This document shows positions 1 to 11,099 of a stretch of DNA of 64,000 bases, one piece after another. A program made the position numbers and the translations under genes. The stretch is from Prorocentrum cordatum (taxonomy: Eukaryota > Sar > Dinophyceae > Prorocentrales > Prorocentraceae). The notes beneath the pieces are model-generated. The model had not been told where the DNA came from. It worked only from the letters and a program-made list of their open reading frames with translations, and searched no databases. Position 1 is the first letter of the stretch, and the number at the start of each line of letters is the position of its first letter. Location of the stretch: assembly GCA_963575745.1 (NCBI GenBank), contig CAUYUJ010017630.1:165709-229708 (forward strand), written 5' to 3'.

Positions 1-271
1 CTCGAAATTCTGGTCAGACCGCACCCTGGGAGAGGTCCAGGGAGTGGCGGTATCGGTGCCTTTTGGCTTCCCCAAGTGAGAAGGAGAAGTCGGCCACGGG
101 CAAGGGGGGGGTACGTGGGAGGGGGGAAGGGCTTGGAAGAAGCACCCCTGCTCCTCAGAGGCGGCGGGCCTCGTCTGTGGGCGCAGGTCCCCTGCGCCTT
201 CCGAGAAGCAGCCTCCTTCTAAGAAGCCTTCGCCCCTCGCACTGCCCCCCTCTGCGCGCCGCCAGAGAAGG

Positions 272-392
272 CCCTCTCAGATGGCGGCGGAGCCCTGTCG
301 CCTTCTTAGAGGTTTTTTTGTGTCTTCGGGGAAGGCTCGGCGGGCTTCTCAGAAGGCCAGGGAACTTCCGAGCCTTCTGTCATCGCACCGTT
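272..392 (+). repeat. Dispersed repeat B (TTCTCAGAAGGC-rich), copy 1
   Basis: Rich in AGAAGGC and its complement. It matches 39,142-39,275 through the shared order GAGARGGCCYTCTCAGAWGGC, then a TCTTC-GGAAGGCT block, and finally CCAGGGRACTTCCGAGCC. The two copies differ by indels of 10-20 bp. Class unknown. Confidence 0.5.
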
Positions 393-724
393 TCGGGACT
401 CCAAAGTTCTGAGGAGGCCGCGGCGTCCGAGACGTCTTCAGAGCCGCCGGATCTCAGAGATTCCAGATTTTTTCCTCACCCGAACTTATACTCGGTGTTC
501 ACGTCGACTAGACGTAAGAGTGACCTTCCGCCGGAGTGTTCTCTGGTGAGGGCCCAACGGGGTCCCCCGATCACCAAACGCGATGCGATAGTAGCGTCTT
601 GCGCGCCTGGGTTTGGCCCCCCCGCGGCCCCTCAAAACGCTCTGCACCGAAGGCCACTCTTGCCCAGAGTCTTCCGTGCGTGTAGTCGATGTTCACCGTC
701 GGGCTGGTGTTGGGGCTGGACAGA

Positions 725-882
725 ACCCCCAACAGTGACACGTCGATTAGTGAATTGTCCGTTTTCGGTTCTCGAGAGGGCGCCGTGGCCGTTATTTTTC
801 AGGTTTGCGCCCGCCAGGTTTGGGCCTCAGGTCGTTTGCACTAAACCACGTTGTGCTAAAGGGGGGTCTGCCCATCCCCGAT
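725..882 (+). repeat. Dispersed repeat A, copy 1
   Basis: This stretch aligns with 62,530-62,690. Shared blocks include GTGAATTGTCCGTTTTCGGT, TTCTCGAGA, GCGCCCGCCAGGTTTGGGCC and the closing TCTGYCCATCCCCG, with scattered substitutions and small indels between them. The two copies are in the same orientation about 62 kb apart. I see no coding domain in it. It is an old dispersed repeat of unknown class. Confidence 0.7.
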
Positions 883-2774
883 GGTGGTCAGGGGGGTGAC
901 CTCAGCGGGGGGTGAAGAAACTTACCCCCAGGGGGCCCTCCTGTCATGGCTCCCCTCTTGCAGCCAGCAGGGGCCCCGAGGGGCCCCGCAGGGCCCCCTC
1001 GAGGGGCCTTCTCTCTTCACCCCCTGTGTGGGCCACCGCGCACGACCGCCCTGCCGGCACGGTTCGGTCGGTTCGGTCGCGTCGCAGTGCGTTGCGTTCG
1101 GTGCGATGCGGTCGGTTCTGGTGTCGTCGTGCGGCGCTGCGACCTGTTGGGCTGCTCTCGGCCTGTCGACTTCGGCCGGTTTCGGTGTCTTTGCTGTCGC
1201 CGTGCACGTTCTGGACTTGACGTCGGCATCCGAGTGAGCCAATGTGCTCCCAAGTCGGTCTCGCGAATCGACGTGCGATGTGCCATATACCGTCAGCGCG
1301 CATGCTTGAATGATGTACACCGCAACTTCATGACAGTGCACATAAGGAGAATGCTTTTCCTTGTTTCTTATCTTTCCTCCTCCCTTCTAATCTTCTCTTT
1401 CCTGCCTCTACCTCTTCTCCCTCCTATCCCTCAGCCCTTTCGTCAGAGAATTTCGGTCCGTTCGGTGGACGTCGATGAGCTGTCCCGCCTGGCCGGGTCC
1501 ACTCGCCATGTGGTGCCATGAGCGCGTGGAGTGCACGTGGCAGCTTTCACTGTAAAGGGCGCTTTGCTGAGGGCGTTCAGCCAGATTTCGAGAGTAAGCA
1601 CGGTCGTTTCGCGTAGCGTCGATGCGGCGGGCACCCGCGCCGCGACCGTTCAAGTTTGAAGGTGGAACGCTGCCGGTGGCCAAGAGTCGACCGGTAGGGG
1701 GCCACTTGCACGATCGATAGGCCGCGATCGTTCAGACTTGAACGGCCCACGCAGTGTCGGAATCCAGCGCGCAGGTCATCACCGCACAGCGCCGTGGATC
1801 AACATCGCGACCGAACGGAGCGTTCGGTCCCACCGCTCTGTGGGATGTCTTGAGCTGTCCCGACCCCGCGTGGGCGCCTGGGCACGAGGCGGGGGCGAAG
1901 TCGGCAGTCGTTTCTTGTTTACTCACGGCACAGATATGAGGCCCCCTGCAGATCCTTCGCTGATGCTGGTGCTGCTAGTGCCGCTGCCGCTTCGCCGCCG
2001 CTGCTGCTGCTACACCTGGCTGTCGTCTTCCTCTTTCTCCTCTCGACCCATCCACCCGTCCTCCTCCCGCTCCTCCTGTTCCTCCACGTACTCCTCGTTA
2101 TTTCCAGAGTGTTCTCCAGGGGCTCCTGATGTCTCCGCAAGTTCTTGGCTGGAAGCCTTCGGAGGTCTCCAGAGTCTGTCCATAGGTCGTACAGGAGTAT
2201 GGTGTAAATGGGTGTGGTGTCAGGGTTCCACCTTTCCATGTTACCCACGATGCTCGAACATGTAATGCATGATGATTTCAAACACGTTGGCTGTGGAACG
2301 ACCACGTCAAACAATGTCAGCATTCTTCATTGCAGATATCCCAAATAACCACCCTCCAACCTGAAAGACGACAGAACGCGAGATTCCAGGACGTCCGATC
2401 GCCAAACTCGTGATCCCACACATTCAGAACAGGAAGAGGGTGACTACGTAATTAAGTATCGCTGCCCTACGTATTGTACAGACAGACTAGTTCTGGGATG
2501 GTCAGAAGTTCGAACAAATAGAGTTTCAAGGCACGCCTTGGTTTCAGGACCAAAGAAAGCTACATAGTTCCATACTGTCCAACATAGCAACATACGATTC
2601 TGCACGTGCCACAATTTACACACTCACAAAACGTAGTATTGGCATTCATATACGTGCATTCCGAGATGTTCATTCCTTCGTTTGCTAATCCTCTCGTGTT
2701 GAGCCCAGTCGCGTTATCGAATGACCTTCGGCCCATCCCGCCACTGTGTCTGGGTTGTCGGTATACAGCCTATT

Positions 2775-3350
2775 AGATGTTCGTTGGGATCTCGTGGGGA
2801 GCCTCTCGGGGGCCTCTTGGAGGCAGTTTTGAGTCCTCTTGGGGGCGTTTCTGGGGCCTTTTCGGGCCTCTTTGGGACCTCTTTTGGGGCCTCTTGGAAG
2901 CCTCTTGGGGCCTCGTGGGGCAGGATGCTAGGATTTTCGGTTCGTGTTCCCTCTCTTGGGCCCCTTTGGGGGCCGTCTTTGGGCCCTCTTGGGCCGTCTT
3001 GGGCGACTCTTGGGGCGTTCTTAGGCCGTCTTCGGACCCTCTTGGAGGCCTCTTGGGCAGTCTGGGTGTGGTCTTGGGGGCATCTTGGGCCGTCTTGGAG
3101 CGTGAGAAAGCCGACAAGGCGAGAACGCCAAAATCGTTTAGTAAACTTTTGACTTTTGCCTCTCGGGTCCCTCTTGGGGGCCTCTTGGAGGCCTCTTGTG
3201 GCGTCTTGGAGGCCTCTTAGGCCGTCTTGAGGCCATCTTGAGGCCATCTCGGGCGTCTTGAAGCGATCTTGCAGCGATCTTGAAGCGACTTGGGCCCCTC
3301 TTTGAGCAATTCGGGGGCCTCTTTGGGGCCATCCTTGGCTCGATGGGGGG
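2775..3350 (-). repeat. CAAGAGGCC-family degenerate minisatellite, block 1
   Basis: A degenerate repeat with a period of roughly 12-15 nt, read here as GGGGCCTCTTGG and TTGGGCCGTCTTGG. On the minus strand it reads CCAAGAGGCCCC and CCAAGACGGCCC. Two less repetitive islands are embedded, one near 2,930-2,960 and one (CCGACAAGGCGAGAA) near 3,108-3,125. Equivalent islands recur in other blocks of this family, so the blocks are related copies and not just independent low-complexity DNA. Open frames in it (up to 177 codons) follow from the repeat period and are not called as genes. Confidence 0.8.
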
Positions 3351-3661
3351 CCCTCCTGGGCGGGGCAGGCCGACGCGAGCGACTCCAGCAGACCCCCGGG
3401 CGGGCCTGGGCGCCCGTGCCGATCCAGGCCCCGAAAGACTTACACCTTAGGCGATGCTTAAGAAAACCTAAATTTTCGGCCAGAGTCTCGATTATTCTTA
3501 ATGTTTCCATGTAAATCCCAAGATTTTGATAGAAATCGTGGGTTTTTGTTCAAGATCTGAGACTATGAATTTCTTAACCCAAGATTTCTTAAGCATTTCG
3601 CAGGGTGTACAATTCTGGCTGCAGCAGCAGGGCACCGTCCCAGTGCTGCATGAGCTGAAGA

Positions 3662-3844
3662 AGACAAACGGACATAAACAGAAGCTTTTGGCGCTCCGCG
3701 CGGATTTCCTGGATCCGCGCTGGGCTCCCCCCGGCGGCGCCTCCCGCGCCGCCCCCGGCGCGCTCCGCGCGTCAAGGAGGGGGGGCCAGCGCAGATCCAA
3801 GAAGTCCGCGCGGAGCGCCAAAAGTTTATGTTTATGTGTTTGTC
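3662..3844. repeat. Foldback element (long inverted repeat)
   Basis: Two arms of about 60 nt, at 3,662-3,725 and 3,785-3,844, are inverted copies of each other with a handful of mismatches. Both carry AGACAAAC, ATAAAC and TTTTGGCGCTCCGCGCGGA. The roughly 60-nt loop is GC-rich. Such a structure could extrude as a cruciform or be a foldback or MITE-like element. No coding potential. Confidence 0.75.
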
Positions 3845-3849
3845 TCATC

Positions 3850-5289
3850 TCCTGGTGAGCCCTGGGGCATTCCACTTCGTGCCAGAGGCACGGTGGCGGA
3901 TATGCACTGCATAATTTCGGTATCGCTAGAAAGGCGGATGCTAGTGGTGAATGCCGCGGGCGTCGATGCGCTGCGCAGTTCACAGGTCGGTTCGTATGCA
4001 CATGCGGCGTGATCTTTCCACACCTACTGACGCCACACCCTCTTGCGACCTCTACAAGAGGGTCCCCGGAGGCCGACACATTGCGCACTTTGGTCCTCGA
4101 TCTCCTCGTTCCTCCTCCGTCGCTCCCTTCTCTCGCCCTCCTCCCCTGCCCAGCGAGCGGGAACATCTACATGTCACGGCCTCGCGTTTCGAGCTCTTCT
4201 GCCGCGGCCTTATCGACACGGGTTGGACCCCACGCAGGACGTATCCATGGGATCGCGTGTCCATGCGATCGCGCCTCGGTGCCCCAGACCGCGAGCGCAT
4301 GGATATGGACATGTGTGCTGCGGTCCGACGATCCTGTCCCGCGTCCCTCCAGGCAAGCTCTTTATCCTGGACAGATTTTGAAGGCCTTGGGCCCCGAATA
4401 CGGCGCAACGAGACCCATAACATGTCGGAAAATGTCACTCCTCCTTTGCGTTTGTATCCAGACCGCGAGGGCGTGGCTACTGATGCAGACGACAGCCGTT
4501 GTTGCCGCGCCGCCGGCCCTGGATTCTCGAGCGCCTATCCCAGCCCTGCGCGGCGGCCGGACGGGCGCGGCCTTCTGGACGATGCCGAGGGGTCGTGTTG
4601 CACCCAACGGCGGCACAGCACCCCGAGTCGGAGCCGAAGCTCTGGTCGGCAGGGATTTGGATCGCGCTCTGATTCGCCGAGGGGGCGGTCAGCTTGGTGC
4701 GGCACTCGCTAGCTGCTGGCAGAAACACGCGGTATCTAGCAGCACGGGCGCCAAGGTTTGGTGAAACTGCCCGCCCCCGTCACCTGAAGGTCGGCAGGGT
4801 GGCGGGGAGGGGGGGGACCCAGAGATGGAGGGTGGAGGGCCACGTCGAGGAGAAGGATGAGGACGACGAAGTGGACGACACCGAGGAGTACGGTGGAGGG
4901 TGGATGGGAGCGGGGGACGGGGAGGGGGATGAGGAGGTAACAGAAGGTGGGACGGGGGAGGATGCGGGAGGGGGATGGACGAATGTTTGTGGTGTCTGTG
5001 GGCAGGATGATTGGAATGGGGGGAGGGGGAGGAGGAGGGGGAAGTGCGGGGACGAGAAAAGGGAGTACGGAGAGAAATATCAGTTTCGCACGCTGTCGGT
5101 GCAAAGTAACAGAGGGTGAGGCATTCTGGTGCGAAGGAAGGGAAGAGGATGAGGAGACCGAGCTTGAGGAATCAGTCAAGCTGGAAAGAGAGGATTAGGA
5201 ACATGAGAAGGGATACCTAGATGAGAGTCAGGAGAGGAGGAGACAATGCAGATGCAGCAGGAGTGGTCGAGTGGAATGGAATGTGATAC

Positions 5290-5290
<1 letters not shown>
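3850..5290. other. Intergenic, no supported gene
   Basis: GC-rich unique sequence to about 4,790, then a purine-biased GGAGGGGGA-type stretch to about 5,160. A 23-nt stretch around TGCCAGAGGCACGGTGGCGG (near 3,880-3,903) is repeated at about 29,731-29,751. ORFs of up to 253 codons overlap one another in several frames and show no domain. Confidence 0.4.
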
Positions 5291-5291
<1 letters not shown>

Positions 5292-5338
<47 letters not shown>

Positions 5339-5357
5339 AGAGAGAGAGAGAGAGAGA
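5292..5357 (+). repeat. (GA)n microsatellite
   Basis: Nearly uninterrupted GA dinucleotide repeat, broken once by a short A-run near 5,334-5,340. Confidence 0.95.
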
Positions 5358-5379
5358 AACAGACACATATAGTCAGGTT

Positions 5380-8300
5380 TTTGATCCCACTCGTCGGCCA
5401 AGGTCGCTGCGAAAGGCGCACCACCAGACCCGCATGGAGTTCAAGGCCATGCGCGAGGAGCGGCTGGGACAGGGGCGGAGGTGCCCACCAGCAAGCCTCC
5501 ACAGGCGAATGTGTGCGCCTGACGTTGAGGTGCATATGCCTCCCAGCCCATCCTGCAAGCCGGAGTCTTCTGTCAAGCCCGAGCCTTTTGTAATGGACTG
5601 CTTGCAGTGCTGCGTGTGCAGCCTGCAACGTGACGGTGTCTTGGCGCGTCGCGCTGCCTTTCTGGCCCACCACGCTTCGGCGCGACATGGTGATCACGTT
5701 CCAGTCCACGAGCGTCGACATCCCGGACCTACCTTTCCTAGCCCCCCGCCGTGTGGAGAGGAGCGACACGTTATCCGCCTGGCACGGCATAGCCATAGCG
5801 TGTCGTCGGGGCCGCCGCCGCGGCACGCCAGGCAGAAGCTCTCGACCGTATATCTCCCATCTCTCCAGGAGAGAGGGTCGTTTATGTATTCATTGTTTTG
5901 TCGATCGGCGCGGGCCCTCGCACCCCTCTCCCGAGCTTGCTGCGCACGTCCTGATATTACCACCCTGCGCGTCGGGGAGTCGCGCCCAGGGGGCCCGATG
6001 ATTGTCGACTGGCGCTTGTTTGACCATCCGTCGTTGAAGGTTTTCGGCTCGGTGTCCAGCCCAAGCAGTGAAACCATGTGGGGCGTTTCAAAAAGGGCCT
6101 TGCCTTCGCGAGTAGAAGGAGTTGTCATCTCTTCCGCGGTGGAAGGGCGGCGGAAGGTCGGCGGAAGTAAGACGAGGCCGCCTCCGCCGGCGGAAGCCGG
6201 CGGAGGGGCGGCGGAAGGTGGTGGAGGTGAAAAATGCGCCCCAAGAGATGAAAGCGTTTTGGGGTGCAGGGTTTCCGAAATCGCCCATGTGTCCTTCAGC
6301 GCCGGGCGAGCCCGATACCATAGCCACAGGTGCCGCGTGCGTTCCGCGTTCAGCCAGCGTCGTCACCGTCATCGTTATCGTCATCGTCCTCCTCCTCCTC
6401 TTCCTCCTCCTCCTCCTCCTCCATCTCCTCCTCCTCCTCCTCCTCCTTCTCCTCCTCCTCCTCCTCCTCCTGCCGCGCTCCGCGCCTGGATGAAGGGTTG
6501 CGCGAGGGGCGGGGCGACCAGGGGCAGCTGCGCGCGGGCCCGCGGCAGCCACCCCAGCACGTTGATTGTCGACGGGGAAGTGCCAGCAGCGCGCGACGAC
6601 GCCGCGGCGAGCGCGGGGCTCGCGGCTGCCATGGTTGCGCAGGCGGGCGGCGCGCAAGAGCGACCCCTCGCCAGAGGGGCGGCCCGGGCTCCGCCGGCGC
6701 TCGCTGCCGCGATGGGGCAGCGCGGGCGCCGCCCCCCCCCCCGCCGCCTTAACGCCGCGCGCCAGGGCCGCAGGATGGGCTCTGCGACCGCAACGAGCTG
6801 TCCCAGGAGAGCGCCCTGGGCCCTGGTCGCGCGTGGTCCGCGAAGGCCGCGGTCGCGTTCGCCCCCCGCGTCAATTGGCGCCATTGCCCGGTCGACGCGG
6901 CCGCCCCGCGAGCCCCGCCCGGGCCGCGCGGGATCGGGGCATGTCGGCGAGCGCCGACGCGGGGCGAGTATTGATATCGAGCCGCCGGCCGACCGGCCGC
7001 AACAGGGAGAATTGTCGTCCGAACCCCCCAGAGGAGCCAGTCGCGCCAGTTGTTCTCCGAGCGGGTCGTCGGGGCCGATGCCCCTCCTCGCCGCCCTCTC
7101 TTCCCGCGGGGGGCGATGGCCGCGGCTCGACCGGCCGCGCCTTCTCTGCGCGGGGCGGCGACTGGGGCGCCCTCGCAGACGCCGCGTGCGAGCGCCTCGG
7201 TGAGCGCAGCGACCGCGTCTTCGCGCGCGCCGCGGGCCTGCTTGCTGCGGGCGCGACGCAGGTCGCCGCGGCGCCGGCCGCGCGCGCCCCGAAGCGCTCG
7301 TCGCAAATGGCTCCCGCGACGGGCCCCCCGAGCCGCGCCGCCGCCAGGCCGTCGCCGCCGCGGCGCTGGCCCTGGAAGACGGACGCTGTGCTGAAGCCTG
7401 GCTGCGGGGATCTGCGCCGCGGGGGCGACTATCCGCGATTGGTCCGCAGCGGCCTGGAGACTGCAAGGGGCTACTTCATGGCGGCGCCGATGCGCGTGGG
7501 GGGCGAGATGCGCTGCCAGCGCTGGCCGCTGAACCTCGGCCGCGGCAGCGAGGCGGAAAATCCGGAGGACAGGCGCAGCCGCGCCGAGCTCCGGTGCCGG
7601 CCGCTGCCTGCATGAGCAGCCTATCGGATCTCCAGCGAGTGCGTCGGTTCGGTGAGCCTCCGGCGCCGTGGCCGCCCGCGCTGGGCGGCAAGAGCCAAAG
7701 ATTGCGACCCGCCCGCGCCAGGGGCATCCTTCTGCGAAGTGCGAAGCTCGAGTGTGCAGGCATGTGGTGCCCGGCTTAAATCTTCGTCGTGTCGAGGCGG
7801 TCCGGCGGACGGCGCGGCCGTCGCGGGCGGGCGTGGCGGGGGCCATGGCGCGTTAGACCGCCGACAGGAGCGCGCGCGCTCGCGCCCCCGATGCTTTCCC
7901 ACCAGGCAAGGTCCTGGGGGGATTCGCATCAGCTTCGCGGCAGCGCATCGCAGATCGGTTCGTCGTCGCCCCTGCAGGCAACGCGTTCGACGATGCGGCG
8001 CTGGGCAAAGACGTGGGCCAACGGCTGCAGCAGTGACGGGGCAATTGCTTGCCTTGCCAGACGACGCGCGCGATTTTCGCTATGCCAGCGCTGGCGCGTT
8101 CAAGTCTGATGCGCGGCTGCGCGCCCTGGGAAGCAGCGCGGAGATCCCGCGGGGGGCGGGGGGCGTGCAATCTCTTTGACGATCACCTGTTGCTCGAGGC
8201 CGAGCCGATCGTCGTGCGTGTTTGGTTGCTTGCGGACACTTCGCTCGCCCTCCTGCGGGCCGCCTTTGTGACTGCGACGCGCTTTCTATTCTTCCGCGCG

Positions 8301-9230
8301 TGATTTCCGCGTTGGCCGCTGCCGTTCCTCGGAGGGGCGGGCGTTTCCATGGCTCGGGGTGATTGCGGCCGCCTGTTTCGGTAGGCCAGCCAGCGCGCGC
8401 GCTCGACGCCCGGCGCCGCTTCGATCGCAGGGCATTCGCAGGACAGCGATGGAGAACGCCGCGAGCCCTTCCTGCCGCCGCCGGCGCAGGGCAGCGACCC
8501 TTCTGCCATGGCCCGCGACTTGCAGGCCAGAGCCACCGCGTAGTGGATACTCCTGGCTCGCAAATTGGGTTGCTTCTCGCGCAGGGATGCACGGTGGCTC
8601 GCTTCTGACAGCGCGCCGAGTGCCCTCGGCGCCGATGGGCGATCGCAGCGAAAAGCCGAAGGGGGTCCGGTTTGTGGCCGCGCGACGTCGTGACGCAGGG
8701 TTCTCGCTGCGCTCGCGGCGGGACATTGCGCGGCCGCCCAGAGGCCTTTCGGCTGCTGACGGAGGCGATTCAGACAGGGATTGGATCTTTCTTCGATGCC
8801 TCTGATGGCAACTGCTCGGGCTTCGGGCGGGCGCGCGGTGCAGCGGCGAGCGGCGAGCAGTTGCAATGGTGCCCTGCAGTGGGATCGCGCCAGAAGACAT
8901 CGCGGCGCGTCCGCAAGCCGAGAAAGAAATTTCCGCGTGCATATACAGATATATGGTTATCCATGTGTTGTAGCCTTTTATTTGGAAATACATGTATAGG
9001 CGAACGCCAGGGTTCCAGTCGCCCAGCAAGCTCCCGAATTCTGAAAACGGCCTCGCGGCGCAGTGCGCTACAGCCGCGGCGTCGCTGTTGCCGAGGCCCG
9101 CGCGACGGTGCCGTCCGTGGGCCCGCGAGAGGGCCTGCCCAATGCGTAGATAGCCTCGTGTGCTCGTGGTTGTTAGTTTTTTTGGCGCCTCGTGCCCTTG
9201 CGCGGCGTGGCAGCCTTGTTGACTGATGAT
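5380..9230. other. GC-rich block with many overlapping ORFs, no gene called
   Basis: About 3.8 kb of high-GC DNA. The longest plus-strand ORF is 589 codons (5,434-7,203). Minus-strand ORFs of 361 codons (6,381-7,466), 365 codons (6,749-7,846) and 450 codons (8,286-9,638) overlap it or each other. All are R/A/G/P-rich, as expected of stop-poor GC-rich sequence, and none has a recognisable domain. The 450-codon minus ORF runs through AT-richer DNA and part of a dispersed repeat without a stop, but its sequence suggests nothing to me. A decayed gene or retroelement could lie here; I cannot show it. Confidence 0.35.
6386..6472 (+). repeat. (CTC)n microsatellite
   Basis: Imperfect CTC/TCC trinucleotide run. 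It explains the poly-Ser, poly-Leu and poly-Arg stretches in ORFs crossing it. Confidence 0.9.
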
Positions 9231-9240
9231 ATCATACGGA

Positions 9241-9400
9241 GGGGAAGAGCACACAGACACAATTAATCGTCGATTCTCCAGAACATTGGGGAAAGTATGG
9301 GAAGTGGGGGGGAAGACAAAAACCCAGAACATATAGGAACATATAGGGGATCCTGTTATTAGTGTGTATTCATGTGTGTGTCCTTGGGCCTCTTCAGTAT
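9241..9400 (+). repeat. Dispersed repeat C, copy 1
   Basis: Aligns with 53,041-53,220. Shared blocks are ACACAGASACACAATT, GTGGGGGGGAAGACAAAA, ATRGGGR-TCCTGT and GGGCCTCTTC. Copy 2 has an expanded TG run where this copy has TGTGTATTCATGTGTGTG. Both copies are on the plus strand. Class unknown. Confidence 0.7.
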
Positions 9401-9409
9401 CATCGAGCC

Positions 9410-10080
9410 GCACGTAGTTCAGTATTGCATATGGATTTGTTACGGCTTGAACGCGTTCCAGACCTGACCAGTACTTGTTTGTCGCGGATGCGACTCCGCG
9501 GGCGCCGACGTCACCGACCCTGCTGGTCGAGATCGATCGCTGCCGATGTCTTCCTTGGCGCTCGCGGCCTCGATTTGCCCCGCGTCGAGGTGCCTTGATT
9601 CGATTTGAGCGAAAACAGGAATGCTGACGAGACAGCAAAAGGGTTCTACAGCAATTGCGGCATGTCTATGGTCTGTTACGATGACGGGTCCACAATGGAG
9701 GAAAAGCAACCGGCGAAATCAAAACAGACGAAATCCACGCGGGCAAATAAAACAAAGTATCTGATCAAAGCGCGCATGGATCACATCAGGCCCTTCTGTT
9801 TGTCCCACGCTTCCTTTTTCTCCTTCCCCCCTATGCCTCCTTCACTCCTTTTGCCCTTCCCGTCATTCCCGACCTCCCTCGTGGATCCTCCTCTCCCCCC
9901 CTCCTCCTCCTCTCTCCTCCCCCTCTCCCTCGGTTCCCGCTCTCCGTGTGGAAGTCGATTAATGGAGAGGAAGCATGCTGCCAAATCATGTCCAGATGTC
10001 TAGAAGATGTTTCAAATATGTTAGAAACATGTAAAAACCATGTTTACAACCTGTTTAGAACATTTTCCGACATTTTCGAC
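9410..10080. other. Intergenic with pyrimidine-rich stretch
   Basis: Unique sequence. A CCT/TCC-rich stretch spans about 9,800-9,940. No domain or repeat family is recognised. Confidence 0.4.
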
Positions 10081-10177
10081 ACATGTTAAATTCAAAGATC
10101 GGGCTGTTAGGGTGTCCGTCGTCGTGGAATCCACAACGCTCTCCTCCCGCCTGGGAGGTCTGCCCCCCCCCCCCCCC

Positions 10178-10340
10178 GCGGGAGGAGCTCAAGAGCGTGC
10201 GGCGGGATCTGGACGCCGCTCGCGGCGACGTGGCGGCCCTCCAGTCCTGGCGCCGCGCCGCGGAGCGGGAGACGGAGGCCGCCCGCGCCCGCCCGGAGAG
10301 GACGCCCGCTGGCGAGGGGGGGGGCAAGGGCAAGGGCTAA
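10178..10340 (+). CDS. Coding-like fragment, coiled-coil-like peptide (tentative)
   Basis: In this frame the sequence encodes a charged helix-prone peptide (EELKSVRRDLDAARGDVAAL and onward) ending in a Gly/Lys tail and TAA at 10,338-10,340. Leu and Ala spacing suggests a short coiled coil. It looks more protein-like than the neighbouring ORFs, but I cannot identify it or see a credible start. The open frame extends back to 10,083 through a poly-C run. The TAA is immediately followed by a TIR-bearing element. It may be the 3' end of a decayed gene or exon. The function is unknown. Confidence 0.2.
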
Positions 10341-10408
10341 GTCGGGCCTGTCCCTCTACAGGAGGGGTATTCAAAAATAGTTACAAAATGGTCTGGGGAC
10401 GATTTTCG

Positions 10409-10442
<34 letters not shown>

Positions 10443-10526
10443 ATATATATATATGTGTATTTGAGTGTATTTGGAACAATTTTCAATTTTTGTTGCTAAA
10501 GTCGGCCTGTAGGGGGACAGGCCCGT
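10341..10526 (+). mobile_element. Short TIR element, copy 1 (MITE- or introner-like)
   Basis: The left end reads GTCGGGCCTGTCCCTCTACA. The right end is the inverse of CGGGCCTGTCCCCCTACAGG. The ends therefore form an inverted repeat of about 20 bp, possibly extending outward to TTAAG. The interior holds a TCAAAAATAGTT block, a TGGTCTGGGGACGAT block and a (TA)n tract. Two related copies lie at 12,499-12,657 and 12,832-13,008. There is no ORF of note, so it would be non-autonomous. Confidence 0.7.
10413..10455 (+). repeat. (TA)n microsatellite inside the TIR element
   Basis: TA dinucleotide run with one C interruption, within the interior of short TIR element copy 1. Confidence 0.95.
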
Positions 10527-10786
10527 CTTAAGGCAAGGGCGGGTGTTGGGGCGACGGAGAGGGGAACAGTTCAGCGCACGCGGGGGAGGAAAGGTCCTGG
10601 GGCAAGGGACGAGCTGGACGATGCGGCAGGGCAGGGCCAGCGCGCGACAGGAGGCCGAGCCTCGTCGGCCACGCGTCGCCACCTGGAGGCCTGCGCCTCC
10701 GCAGACACACCGGCTGGATCGACCAACGCCGTGCCATTGCTTTTGACATTGTCTGGCGAAGCGTTTCCACGATTTGACAGGGCAGG

Positions 10787-10840
10787 AGGAGGAGGAGGAC
10801 GAGGAGGAGGAGGAGGAGGAGGAGGAGGAGGAGGAGGAAT
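10787..10840 (+). repeat. (GGA)n microsatellite
   Basis: GGA/GAC trinucleotide run. Confidence 0.9.
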
Positions 10841-11007
10841 GTCGCGGTGTTGGGTCCGTTTCTGGAGCCCCGTCGTGGTGGGCGCGCACGCCGCCGCGCG
10901 GGAGCGGCAGTCCTCTCGGCGACGCGCGGATGGTGTGCGCTGCGGCACGGGGCGCAGGCATCCTCGAGCGGTTCGAACAAACATGAAGTCAGAGCCCCGA
11001 ATCATCA

Positions 11008-11087
11008 GGGGTAACTCGGGTCAGGGCTAACTCGGGTTCGTTGTTTCGGGAATCCAAGCCCGAGTTACCCCGGACCCGAGTTACCCC
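11008..11087. repeat. Long hairpin (29-bp arms)
   Basis: The left arm (11,008-11,036) and right arm (11,059-11,087) are complementary at about 26 of 29 positions, with a 22-nt loop. Each arm holds two GGGTAACTCGGG-type half units, so it is a repeated motif inverted on itself. A further TAACTCGGGC half lies just downstream. Possible cruciform or small foldback. Confidence 0.75.
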
Positions 11088-11099
11088 GGATAACTCGGG

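Larger units (their letters stand above)
1..2710. other. GC-rich then AT-richer intergenic sequence
   Basis: About 1.95 kb of GC-rich, stop-poor sequence followed by about 750 bp of AT-richer unique DNA. ORFs of up to 278 codons are open here in several overlapping frames on both strands. None shows a recognisable domain, so I call no gene. Two stretches recur elsewhere: about 272-392 resembles 39,142-39,275, and 725-882 resembles 62,530-62,690. A short direct repeat built on GCCGCGAYCGTTCA occurs near 1,638 and 1,721. Confidence 0.5.

Noticed and set aside
5434-7203. 589-codon plus ORF in GC-rich block
   Set aside because: Low-complexity Arg/Ala/Pro-rich, overlapped by equally long minus ORFs, no domain; stop-poor GC sequence suffices.
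8286-9638. 450-codon minus ORF crossing AT-richer DNA
   Set aside because: Crosses dispersed repeat C and shows no domain; kept only as a remark in the region entry.
10341-10532. piggyBac-derived MITE based on TTAA-like flanks
   Set aside because: Only some ends show TTAA and the termini lack the usual piggyBac CCC start, so the superfamily is left open.
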